Assembly (NCBI RefSeq): GCF_042670205.1
Contig: NZ_JBHUWD010000020.1
Span: 1-64,000 of the forward strand
DNA length: 64,000 nt
Direction: 5' to 3'
Source of the DNA: Luteimicrobium sp042670205
Lineage (GTDB): Bacteria > Actinomycetota > Actinomycetes > Actinomycetales > Cellulomonadaceae
Shown: one piece after another, positions 57,148-64,000 of the stretch
Layout: each line of letters starts with the position of its first letter
Numbering within the stretch: the stretch's first letter is position 1
The notes under the pieces: generated by a model
What the model was told of the DNA's origin: nothing
Database searches by the model: none
Seen by the model: only the letters and a program-made list of their open reading frames with translations
Position numbers and translations under genes: made by a program

Positions 57148-58506
57148 ATGACCTTCCACGACCTCCCCGGCACCACCGCACCGTCGACGCGTGGACAGGA
57201 GCCGCGACCGCCGCGGCTCGAGGACAGCGTCCTGCGGGACCCGTCCGCAGCCCTGCCCGTGAGCGACGCGCCACCCCGCATCGACAAGCAGCGCGCCGTC
57301 CCCGGCAACACCGGCACCCGCTTCGAGGACCTCGAGGGCTACCGCGGGCTCGCGGCGGTCGGCATCGTCGTGTTCCACGCGTACCAGTTCTGCCGGGCCG
57401 GGACGTCGTCGTCGTACGCCTACCAGGACACCTGGGCGTACCACGTGCTCCTCAACCTCGACGGGCTCGTGAGCATGTTCCTCGTGCTCTCGGCGTTCCT
57501 CTTGTTCCTGCCGATCGCCCGCAAGGTGCTCGCGGGCCAGGACCCCGGCTCGTGGTCGCTGTTCGCGACCCGGAGGGCGCTCAGGATCCTGCCGCTGTAC
57601 TGGGTCGCGATCCTCGTGGTGTGGGCGTACCGGAACCCCACGCTCCCGGGCAACTGGCAGGACCTCGTGGAGCACCTCACGTTCACCCAGATCTTCGACC
57701 GGGAGCGGATCTTCTACACGATCGGCCCCGCGTGGTCGCTCGCCGTCGAGGTCTTCTTCTACGCGTTCCTCGTGGTCCTGCTCGCCGTCTACGGGCGCGT
57801 GCGGGCCCACGAGCGCTCGCCCCGCGTGCGGCGCGCCCTGGTCTGGGCGCCCGTGGTCGCCGTCGGGGTCGCGTCCCTCGCCTACCAGGGCTGGGCGCTG
57901 GTCACCCACGTGCCCTCGACGCACTACGAGGTCTGGTTCAACCCGCTCGCGAAGGGCACCGTGTTCGTCGGCGGGATGATGCTGGCCCTCGCGATGGTCG
58001 CCTGGAACAGCGGGCACGCTGCCCAGCCGCTGCCCCCGCGCGCTCTGTGGGCCCTCCGGCTCGGCGCGCTGTCGCTCCTCGGGTGGGGCTGCGCCATCCG
58101 GACCGACTCCGCGGCCTCCTCGCTGTGGTGGCAGCAGCTCTCCACCGTGGCGTTCGTCCTGCTCCTCGCGTCGTCCGTCCTCGCCCCGACGACGGCGCGC
58201 TGGCGGCGCTGGATGGCGTCGTCGGTGCTCGTGTGGTGCGGCCTGATCTCGTACTCGGTGTACCTCTGGCACGAGCCCGTGCTCCTGTACCTCGACGCGC
58301 ACGGACGGCTCGACCACGCGCAGGCGGCCTTCCCGTTCGTCGCGCTGACGCTGCTGCTCGTCTCGGTCCCGGTCGGCTGGCTGAGCTACTGGGCGATCGA
58401 GTACCCCGTCGGCCGGCTACGCCTCCTGCGGACTCCCGGAGGGGCCAAGCGGAGCTTCTACCCGAGCGCCCGGCTGTTCGCACCCGAGGAGGAGGGCCGG
58501 GGCTGA
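57148..58506 (+). CDS. Acyltransferase 3 family membrane protein
   Basis: A 452-aa protein with about ten hydrophobic helices. The family signature RFEDLEGYRGLAAVGIVVFHAYQF at the first helix includes the RG and the catalytic-type His. WSLAVEVFFYAFLVV in the middle is also typical. Such proteins O-acylate sugars of exopolysaccharides, LPS or antibiotics using acyl-CoA. An N-terminal cytosolic tail of about 60 residues is unusual but common in actinobacteria. The start ATG lies one base after the glycosyltransferase stop codon, so the pair is probably an operon making an acylated surface glycan. Confidence 0.9.
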   Translation: MTFHDLPGTTAPSTRGQEPRPPRLEDSVLRDPSAALPVSDAPPRIDKQRAVPGNTGTRFEDLEGYRGLAAVGIVVFHAYQFCRAGTSSSYAYQDTWAYHVLLNLDGLVSMFLVLSAFLLFLPIARKVLAGQDPGSWSLFATRRALRILPLYWVAILVVWAYRNPTLPGNWQDLVEHLTFTQIFDRERIFYTIGPAWSLAVEVFFYAFLVVLLAVYGRVRAHERSPRVRRALVWAPVVAVGVASLAYQGWALVTHVPSTHYEVWFNPLAKGTVFVGGMMLALAMVAWNSGHAAQPLPPRALWALRLGALSLLGWGCAIRTDSAASSLWWQQLSTVAFVLLLASSVLAPTTARWRRWMASSVLVWCGLISYSVYLWHEPVLLYLDAHGRLDHAQAAFPFVALTLLLVSVPVGWLSYWAIEYPVGRLRLLRTPGGAKRSFYPSARLFAPEEEGRG

Positions 58507-58524
58507 GGGTGCGAGACTGCCCGG

Positions 58525-59568
58525 GTGCGCGACCTCGCGACCCTCCCCAAGGCACACCTGCACCTGCACTTCACGGGCTCGATGCGGCCGTCGACGCTGC
58601 TCGACCTCGCCGAGCGCTACCTGATCCGGCTCCCGCCCGCGCTCCTCGACGCCGACCCGCTGCGCGTGCCCTCGACCGAGCGCGGGTGGTTCCGCTTCCA
58701 GCGCCTCTACGACGCCGCGCGGGCCTGCGTGCGCTCGGGCGACGACATGCGGCGGATCGTCGACGAGGCGGCAGAGGACGATGCCGCCGAGGGCTCAGGT
58801 CGGCTCGAGATCCAGGTCGACCCGACCTCCTACGCGCCGTTCCTCGGCGGGATCACGCCCGCGGTGGAGCTGGTCCTCGACGCCGCGCGCGACGCGTCCG
58901 CCCGCCACGGGATCGAGGTCGCGGTCGTCGTCGCGGCGTCCCGGCTCAAGCACCCGCTCGACGCCCGGACGCTCGCCCGGCTCGCCGCCCGGTACGCGGG
59001 CGACGGCCCCGGCGAGGTCGTCGGCTTCGGGCTGTCGAACGACGAGCGGCGCGGCGACACGCGGGAGTTCGCGCACGCGTTCCGGATCGCGGCGGCCGCA
59101 GGCCTCGCCTCCGTCCCGCACGGCGGCGAGCTGCTCGGGCCGACGCACGTGAGCGAGGTCGTCGGGGCGCTGCGCCCCGACCGGCTCGGCCACGGGGTGC
59201 GGTCCGCGGAGGACCCCCGGCTGCTCGCCGAGCTGGTCGAGGGAGGCGTCGCGCTCGAGGTCTGCCCCGCGTCGAACGTGTCGCTGGGGGTCTACGAGGA
59301 GCTCGGCGACGTCCCGCTCCCCTCGCTCGTCGGGGCGGGAGCGACGGTCGCGCTCGGTGCCGACGACCCCTTGCTGTTCCGGTCCCGCCTGGTCGACCAG
59401 TACGAGACCGCCCGCCACGTCCACGGTTTCGACGACGCCGCGCTCGCCGACCTGGCGCGCGCCTCGCTCCGGGCCAGCCGCGCGTCGGAGGCCACGAAGC
59501 ACCACCTGCTCGCCGGCGTCGACGCGTGGCTCGCCGCCGAACCGACCGACCGAGGAGGTCATCCGTGA
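58525..59568 (+). CDS. add: Adenosine deaminase family enzyme
   Basis: A 347-aa zinc amidohydrolase that would deaminate adenosine (or a related purine) to inosine. Ligands and catalytic residues are readable: HLHLH (11-15), a later VPHGGE with the third His and catalytic Glu, RLGHGVR, and the metal Asp in GADDPLLF; CPASNVSLGV is the usual SN motif. The start is GTG 58525. The substrate could also be adenine or another modified nucleoside. The stop codon overlaps the start of a GntR regulator (GTGA). Confidence 0.87.
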   Translation: MRDLATLPKAHLHLHFTGSMRPSTLLDLAERYLIRLPPALLDADPLRVPSTERGWFRFQRLYDAARACVRSGDDMRRIVDEAAEDDAAEGSGRLEIQVDPTSYAPFLGGITPAVELVLDAARDASARHGIEVAVVVAASRLKHPLDARTLARLAARYAGDGPGEVVGFGLSNDERRGDTREFAHAFRIAAAAGLASVPHGGELLGPTHVSEVVGALRPDRLGHGVRSAEDPRLLAELVEGGVALEVCPASNVSLGVYEELGDVPLPSLVGAGATVALGADDPLLFRSRLVDQYETARHVHGFDDAALADLARASLRASRASEATKHHLLAGVDAWLAAEPTDRGGHP

Positions 59569-59936
59569 CCGAGCACGCCGTCCCGCGGATCGAGGTCGAC
59601 CCCGCGTCGGCGACGCCGCCGTTCGAGCAGATCCAGCTCCAGATCCGCGCCCTGGTCGACGCCGGCGCGCTGTCGCCCGGCGACAGGCTGCCCACCGTGC
59701 GCGGGCTCGCGACCGAGCTCGGGCTCGCCGCCGGCACCGTCGCCAAGGCCTACCGCGAGCTCGAGGCCGACGGGGTCGTGGTGACCGGCAGGCGCGCCGG
59801 GACGACCGTCGCGGACGCCGCCCTGGCTGCTGAGACGCGCGTGCGCCGGGCCGCAGCGGAGCTCGTCGCGATCGCCCGTGGTGCCGGGCTCGACGACGCG
59901 GCCGTCGTCCGAGCCGTCCGTGAGGCGCTGGGCTGA
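59565..59936 (+). CDS. GntR family transcriptional regulator, YtrA type
   Basis: A 123-aa protein with only the winged helix-turn-helix (PPFEQIQLQIRALVDAGALSPGDRLPTVRGLATELGLAAGTVAKAYRELEADGVV, about residues 19-73) and a short C-terminal helical segment for dimerisation. This is the YtrA layout, usually found with ABC transporter genes; here it overlaps an adenosine deaminase gene instead. The GTG start shares bases with the add stop codon and is preceded by GAGGAGG. It may control the add unit. The ligand is unknown. Confidence 0.88.
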   Translation: MTEHAVPRIEVDPASATPPFEQIQLQIRALVDAGALSPGDRLPTVRGLATELGLAAGTVAKAYRELEADGVVVTGRRAGTTVADAALAAETRVRRAAAELVAIARGAGLDDAAVVRAVREALG

Positions 59937-59965
59937 GGACGGCCTGCGACGCGCGAGCGGACTTT

Positions 59966-59974
59966 TCGTAACGA
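59966..59974. promoter_or_regulatory. TCGTAACGA palindrome upstream of the L,D-transpeptidase
   Basis: A nine-base palindrome 115 bases before the transpeptidase ATG, in the most AT-rich stretch of the gap. GTAACG-type sites upstream of cell-wall genes are bound by MtrA-like regulators in other actinobacteria, but one short match is weak evidence. Confidence 0.25.
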
Positions 59975-60088
59975 TTTGGCTGCCACCTCGCACCCGCCGC
60001 CGCTCGTGGCTCCTGTACCGGGCTCCCACGTATCACAATGGGTCTCCGGCCTGCGCCCGACCACGCACGCCGGCACGAAGGAGGGGGC

Positions 60089-61132
60089 ATGCGTCCAACC
60101 ACGTCGCGCACCGGCACCGGTGTCGGCCACGTCCGCGCTCGGCTGATCGCGCTCGGCGCGACCGGGCTCGCGGTCGCGCTCGTCGCGGCCGGCTGCGGCA
60201 CGGGCAGCACACCGACGCCGCAGGCGCCCGTCGTGACGCCCGCAGGCACGACGACCACGACCTCGCCCGCCGACACGCCGTCGTCGTCCCCTGCCGCGAC
60301 GGACCCGGCGACGCCCTCGGACCCGGCGACCACCGAACCCACGGCCACCACGGGGAGCACCCCCAGCCCCACGGGCGACGGCGCGACCGAAGGCACGCCG
60401 ACCCCGAGCGACGACGCGACGGACGACGGCTCGTCCAAGGACGGTTCGGGCGACGACGGCACTCCTGGCAAGAGCGAAGGTTCCGACGGCAAGGGTCAGG
60501 GCAAGGGCCACAGCACCGAGCACGCCGAGCTGCGCTCGGGCGACCACGGCGCCAAGGTCGAGACGCTCCAGCGTCGCCTGCTCGAGCTCGGGTACTGGCT
60601 GCCGTCCGCCGACGGCAACTTCGGTCCCTCGACGCAGCAGGCGGTGTGGGCGCTGCAGAAGGCCGCGGGGCTGAACCGCGACGGCGTCGTCGGGAAGAAG
60701 ACGCAGAAGGCGCTCGACCGCGGCGTGCGACCCGCAGCGCAGACCCACCACGGGCACGTCATCGAGGTCGACCTCGGCAAGCAGCTCGTCCTGATCGTCG
60801 ACGACGGGCACGTGGGCACGATCCTCAACGCGTCGTCGGGCAGCGGCCGGCCGTTCAAGGACAAGGACGGGCACCAGTACGTGGCGCACACCCCGACCGG
60901 GACCTACCGGATGGGCCGCCAGTACGACGGCATGTACACGTCGAACCTGGGCCTGGGCACCATGTGGCGGCCCAAGTTCTTCAACGGTGGGATCGCACTG
61001 CACGGGCTCGGCTTCGACGTGCCGCCGTACCCGGCCTCGCACGGCTGCGTGCGGATCTCCAATCCGGCGATGGACTGGGTCTGGTCGACCAACAAGGCGC
61101 CGCAGGGCACCGTCGTCACCGTCTACGCCTGA
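60089..61132 (+). CDS. L,D-transpeptidase lipoprotein with peptidoglycan-binding domain
   Basis: A 347-aa envelope protein. The signal peptide ends in lipobox VAAGC (Cys36). A disordered Thr/Ser/Pro/Asp-rich spacer (40-145) leads to a PG_binding_1 domain (LRSGDHGAKVETLQRRLLELGYWLPSADGNFGPSTQQAVWALQ). The C-terminal YkuD domain has the active site HGLGF and SHGCVR (His318, Cys320). It would crosslink peptidoglycan by 3-3 bonds. The ATG at 60089 has GGAGGGGG upstream. It stands alone, convergent with murB. Confidence 0.92.
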   Translation: MRPTTSRTGTGVGHVRARLIALGATGLAVALVAAGCGTGSTPTPQAPVVTPAGTTTTTSPADTPSSSPAATDPATPSDPATTEPTATTGSTPSPTGDGATEGTPTPSDDATDDGSSKDGSGDDGTPGKSEGSDGKGQGKGHSTEHAELRSGDHGAKVETLQRRLLELGYWLPSADGNFGPSTQQAVWALQKAAGLNRDGVVGKKTQKALDRGVRPAAQTHHGHVIEVDLGKQLVLIVDDGHVGTILNASSGSGRPFKDKDGHQYVAHTPTGTYRMGRQYDGMYTSNLGLGTMWRPKFFNGGIALHGLGFDVPPYPASHGCVRISNPAMDWVWSTNKAPQGTVVTVYA

Positions 61133-61181
61133 GCCGCGCCTGCGGGCCCCTCGGGACCGCCGGGCGGCCGGGCGCCCGGGC

Positions 61182-62429
61182 TCAGAGGCTGACGCCGACC
61201 AGCACGGGCTCGGGCTCGAGCTCGATCCCGAAACGGTCGAGCACGCCGTCGCGGACCGCGCGGGCGAGGGCGACGAGGTCGGCCGCCGTCGCGCCGCCGC
61301 GGTTCGTCAGCGCGAGCGTGTGACGCGTGGACAGCCGTGCCGGGCTCGCCTCGCCCGCGACACCGAAGCCCTTGCCGAAACCGGCGTGCTCGATGAGCCA
61401 CGCGGCGGACGTCTTGACGAGCGTCGGGTCGACGGCGCCCAGGCTCGGGCCGGTGCTCACCGCGGGCAGCGGGCTGCGGACCTCGAACCGGGGCGCGCCC
61501 TCGGGAAGCTCGTCCGCGACCGACGCCGGCACCACGGGGTTGGTGAAGAAGGACCCGGCGCTCCAGCGGTCGTGGTCCGGGCGCCCGACGACGCGGCCAC
61601 CCTGGACCGCGGGGTCGAGCAGCATGCCCTTGCCGCCGCGCAGCTCGAGGACGGCGGCGCGCACGTCGGCACTCGGGGCACGCTCCCCCACCTCGACCCC
61701 GAGCCGCCGCGCGAGCTCCGCGTACGCGACCGGCGCGGAGATCGTGCCGAGACGCAGCTGCATCGAGACGTCGAGGACGACGTAGCGCGGCGACGGGTAC
61801 CAGGGCGCCCTGGGGTCGTCCTCGGGGACGCCCAGCCCTCCTGGGCCGACGTAGCCGGTGAGCCCGAGGTGCATCGACCGCTTGAGCCGGGACGTCCGGT
61901 ACCCGAAGCCGAGCTCGCCGTTCGCGAGGGTTCGCACGCGCGACTCGCCACGGTCCCAGACGCGCACCGTCGAGATCACACCAGCGATCTCCTGGCCGTA
62001 CGCGCCGACGTTCTGCACGGGCGCGGCGCCGAGCGTCCCCGGGATGCCGGACAACGCCTCGACGCCCACCCAGCCGGCGTCGATCGCGTGCACGACGACG
62101 TCGTCCCAGGAGTGCCCCGCCGGGCCGCTCATGCTCGCGCCGCCGCAGGTGTCCTCGGACTCCACGCGCAGGCCCGAGCGCACGTCGCGCACGACGACCC
62201 CGCTGAAGCCCTCGTCGGCCACGAGGAGGTTGGACCCCCCGCCGAGCACCAGCAGGGGCTCGCCGGCGTCGTCGGCGGCGCGGACGACGTCGATCAGCTC
62301 CGCCTCGGACGCGGCCTCGACGTAGGTGTCGACGTCGCCGCCGACACGGAGCGTGGTGAGGTCGGCGAGGGTCGGCTGGGTCTCGGGCGAGGTGACCGTG
62401 GAGGTCTGGGCTGCGGGCGAGTCGGGCAC
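61182..62429 (-). CDS. murB: UDP-N-acetylenolpyruvoylglucosamine reductase
   Basis: A 415-aa FAD enzyme making UDP-MurNAc for peptidoglycan. The FAD-binding region TTLRVGGDVDTYVEAAS and PLLVLGGGSNLLVADEGFSGVVV is followed by SGIPGTLGAAPVQNVGAYGQEI. The active-site Ser lies in AGSFFTNPVV. It has the longer actinobacterial form, with an N-terminal stretch of about 20 residues. Two MFS genes lie upstream on the same strand, the nearest stop codon nine bases away, so murB may be the last gene of that transcript. Confidence 0.95.
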   Translation of the reverse strand: MPDSPAAQTSTVTSPETQPTLADLTTLRVGGDVDTYVEAASEAELIDVVRAADDAGEPLLVLGGGSNLLVADEGFSGVVVRDVRSGLRVESEDTCGGASMSGPAGHSWDDVVVHAIDAGWVGVEALSGIPGTLGAAPVQNVGAYGQEIAGVISTVRVWDRGESRVRTLANGELGFGYRTSRLKRSMHLGLTGYVGPGGLGVPEDDPRAPWYPSPRYVVLDVSMQLRLGTISAPVAYAELARRLGVEVGERAPSADVRAAVLELRGGKGMLLDPAVQGGRVVGRPDHDRWSAGSFFTNPVVPASVADELPEGAPRFEVRSPLPAVSTGPSLGAVDPTLVKTSAAWLIEHAGFGKGFGVAGEASPARLSTRHTLALTNRGGATAADLVALARAVRDGVLDRFGIELEPEPVLVGVSL

Positions 62430-62438
62430 GCGACCAGC

Positions 62439-63767
62439 CTACGGGGCCGGCGTCGGCTCCGTGGCCTGCCCGACGGCCCCGGGAAGCGGGCGCACCGCGT
62501 TCATCACGACGAGGCCGAGCGCGATCGGGATGCCGACGAACAGCAGCGCGTGACGGTAGCCGACGTGGTGCGCGATGAACCCGATGAGCGGCGGACCGAC
62601 GAAGAACGCCGAGTAGCCGATCGTCGTCACGACGCTCACGCGTGCCGCGGCCCGCCGCGGGTCGTCGGACGCCGCCGAGATCCCGACCGGGAAGCCGAGC
62701 GCGGCGCCCATGCCCCACAGCGCCACGCCCACGAGCGCCCCCACGAGGTGCGGCAGCAGCGCGAACGCCAGGACGCCGAGGAGCGCGGAGGCCGCGAGCG
62801 CCCGGAGCACCGCGAGCCGGCCGAAGCGGTCCAGGAGGCCCGTGCCCAGCAGGCGCATCGCGGTCATCGCCACGAGGAAGACGCCCAGCGCGACCGCGCC
62901 GATCGAGTCGCTGGTGTCGAAGCCGTCGACCGTCGCGAGCGAGACCCAGTCGTTCGCGGCGCCCTCGGTGAGCGCCGCCCCGAGGACGACCAGACCGATC
63001 ATGAGCGTGCGCGGCTCGGTCCACGCCTGGACGGCGCGGCGGCGACGGGCACGCTCGTCGGCCTCGGTCGGCTCGGCGAGCGACGGGAACGAGTCGGCGG
63101 GGTCGACGTTGGTGTCTGTCCCCCCGACGTGCACCGGCTCGGGCTCGTGCGCCGGGTCGGGGAGGAAGAGGCGCACGGCCAGGAGCACGCCGACGACGGC
63201 GACCGCGACCGCGATCGTCAGGTGCAGCGGGACGGGCACGTCGAGCGCGGCGAAGAGCGCGCCGAAGCCGGCGCCCGCCACGGTCCCGAAGGAGAACCCG
63301 GCGTGGAATCGCGGCATGATCGCCTTGCCGAGCTGCTGCTCGACGTGGGCGCCCTGGAGGTTCATCGAGGCGTCCCAGACGCCGATCCCGACGCCCGCGA
63401 CGAACAGGCCGACCCGGGCCAGGTTCACGCTCTCCTGCGCGACCGAGAGCGCCACCACGAGCAGGCCGACCGACGCGACGCCGGCGAACGCCTCGACGGC
63501 CCGGCGGGAGCCGAGCCGGTCGACGACGAGGCCCGCGAGGGGCAGCGCGCAGATCGACCCGATCGCGGAGAACAGCAGGAGGAGCCCCATCTGGTTGGGC
63601 TCGAGGTCGAGCTTGTCGCGCACGGTCGGCAGGCGCGAGGCCCAGCTCGCGAACGCGAACCCGTTGAGCGTGAACACGAGGAACACCGCCCACGACGCGC
63701 GGCTGATGCGCGCGGCCGTGGGCGCGCCGTCGGCGGCGCTCCGGGGCTCGGGGCGGGGCTGGTTCAC
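62439..63767 (-). CDS. MFS transporter, YbjJ-like
   Basis: A 442-aa protein with 12 hydrophobic helices. The N-terminus FLVFTLNGFAFASWASRLPTVRDKLDLEPNQMGLLLLFSAIGS is typical of the YbjJ-type/FHS branch, and motif A-like VVDRLGSRR follows helix 2. A charged loop of about 50 residues lies between helices 6 and 7. The substrate is unknown. Start GTG 63767 overlaps the stop codon of another MFS gene (GTGA). It lies nine bases before murB. Confidence 0.85.
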   Translation of the reverse strand: MNQPRPEPRSAADGAPTAARISRASWAVFLVFTLNGFAFASWASRLPTVRDKLDLEPNQMGLLLLFSAIGSICALPLAGLVVDRLGSRRAVEAFAGVASVGLLVVALSVAQESVNLARVGLFVAGVGIGVWDASMNLQGAHVEQQLGKAIMPRFHAGFSFGTVAGAGFGALFAALDVPVPLHLTIAVAVAVVGVLLAVRLFLPDPAHEPEPVHVGGTDTNVDPADSFPSLAEPTEADERARRRRAVQAWTEPRTLMIGLVVLGAALTEGAANDWVSLATVDGFDTSDSIGAVALGVFLVAMTAMRLLGTGLLDRFGRLAVLRALAASALLGVLAFALLPHLVGALVGVALWGMGAALGFPVGISAASDDPRRAAARVSVVTTIGYSAFFVGPPLIGFIAHHVGYRHALLFVGIPIALGLVVMNAVRPLPGAVGQATEPTPAP

Positions 63768-64000
63768 GCGAGGACCTCCTCGGGCAGGCGGGCGGGCTGC
63801 CCGGGATGGGACGGGGCGGGGTCGGGGACCTCGTCCGTCGGGACGGCGCCGGCCTCGGGCGACACGGCCAGGCTAGCGGGGGGTGTGTCGTCGGGCGTGC
63901 GCCGGGGCGGCGCGACCTGCGCCGCGAGGCAGACGCTGAGGACCATCGCGAACGCGATGAGGACGAGCGCGTGGCGGGCGCCGATCGCCTCGGCGGCGAT
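63764..64000 (-). CDS. MFS transporter, C-terminal end only (cut by window edge)
   Basis: The reading frame enters from beyond 64000 and ends at 63764. The visible 78 residues start IAAEAIGARHALVLIAFAMVLSVCLAA, which reads as the last transmembrane helix of a transporter, followed by a Pro-rich cytosolic tail of about 45 residues. The stop codon overlaps the next MFS gene by four bases. The class is inferred from the helix and the neighbour; the rest lies outside the window. Confidence 0.5.
   Translation of the reverse strand: MAAEAIGARHALVLIAFAMVLSVCLAAQVAPPRRTPDDTPPASLAVSPEAGAVPTDEVPDPAPSHPGQPARLPEEVLA

Overview
The window is very GC-rich, actinobacterial chromosome. Ribosomal protein sequences, frequent GTG and TTG starts, the one-block order of the str, S10, spc and alpha gene clusters, and accessory genes such as a secreted GH18 chitinase, polyphosphate-glucokinase-like ROK kinase and L,D-transpeptidase point to Micrococcales, most likely a Cellulomonas/Cellulosimicrobium-type organism. 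The genus is an inference from protein character, not a database result. There are no rRNA genes, prophage, IS elements or CRISPR arrays.

Almost the whole information-processing core lies on the minus strand. Read from high to low coordinates it runs: tRNA-Trp, secE, nusG, rplK, rplA (53.9-51.2 kb); an interruption of about 8.6 kb; rplJ-rplL (42.3-41.3 kb); rpoB-rpoC (40.8-33.3 kb); rpsL-rpsG-fusA-tuf (32.9-28.5 kb); the S10 and spc genes (28.0-18.0 kb); secY-adk-map-infA-rpmJ-rpsM-rpsK-rpoA-rplQ (17.8-11.4 kb); then truA, rplM-rpsI, glmM and def (7.4-1.8 kb). Strong sigma-A-type promoters can be read before rpsL, rpoB, rplM and rplJ. Long perfect hairpins close rplM-rpsI, rplQ, tuf, rpoC, rplL and rplA.

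The interruption between rplA and rplJ carries a plus-strand chitinase with a CRP-like box. Facing it is a compact minus-strand unit: sigma-70/ECF-like factor, a 161-aa protein with a carboxypeptidase-regulatory-like sandwich, a subtilisin-like protease without signal peptide, a TPR-CHAT (caspase-like) protein and an MFS transporter. Two ATGA/GTGA overlaps and short gaps suggest co-transcription. Two apparently cytosolic proteases under a dedicated sigma factor look like a signalling or conflict system, and this is the best candidate here for an undescribed biological system.

The low-coordinate end (0-11 kb) mixes housekeeping and accessory genes: a siderophore-interacting protein and DedA pair, a leaderless divergent truA/ROK-kinase pair built around a palindromic repeat, a secreted metalloprotease overlapped by a lipoprotein gene, and an L-2-hydroxyglutarate oxidase-like enzyme. 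The high end (54-64 kb) has an EXPERA-type membrane protein, a frameshifted membrane glycosyltransferase with an acyltransferase-3 partner, adenosine deaminase overlapping a GntR/YtrA regulator, an L,D-transpeptidase, murB and two MFS genes, the last cut by the window edge.

Non-coding structure includes a palindrome family with TGTCAGAA/TTCTGACA ends (7.4 kb and twice at 51.1 kb, one copy a hybrid) and a 29-bp tandem repeat ending in an inverted copy at the left edge.
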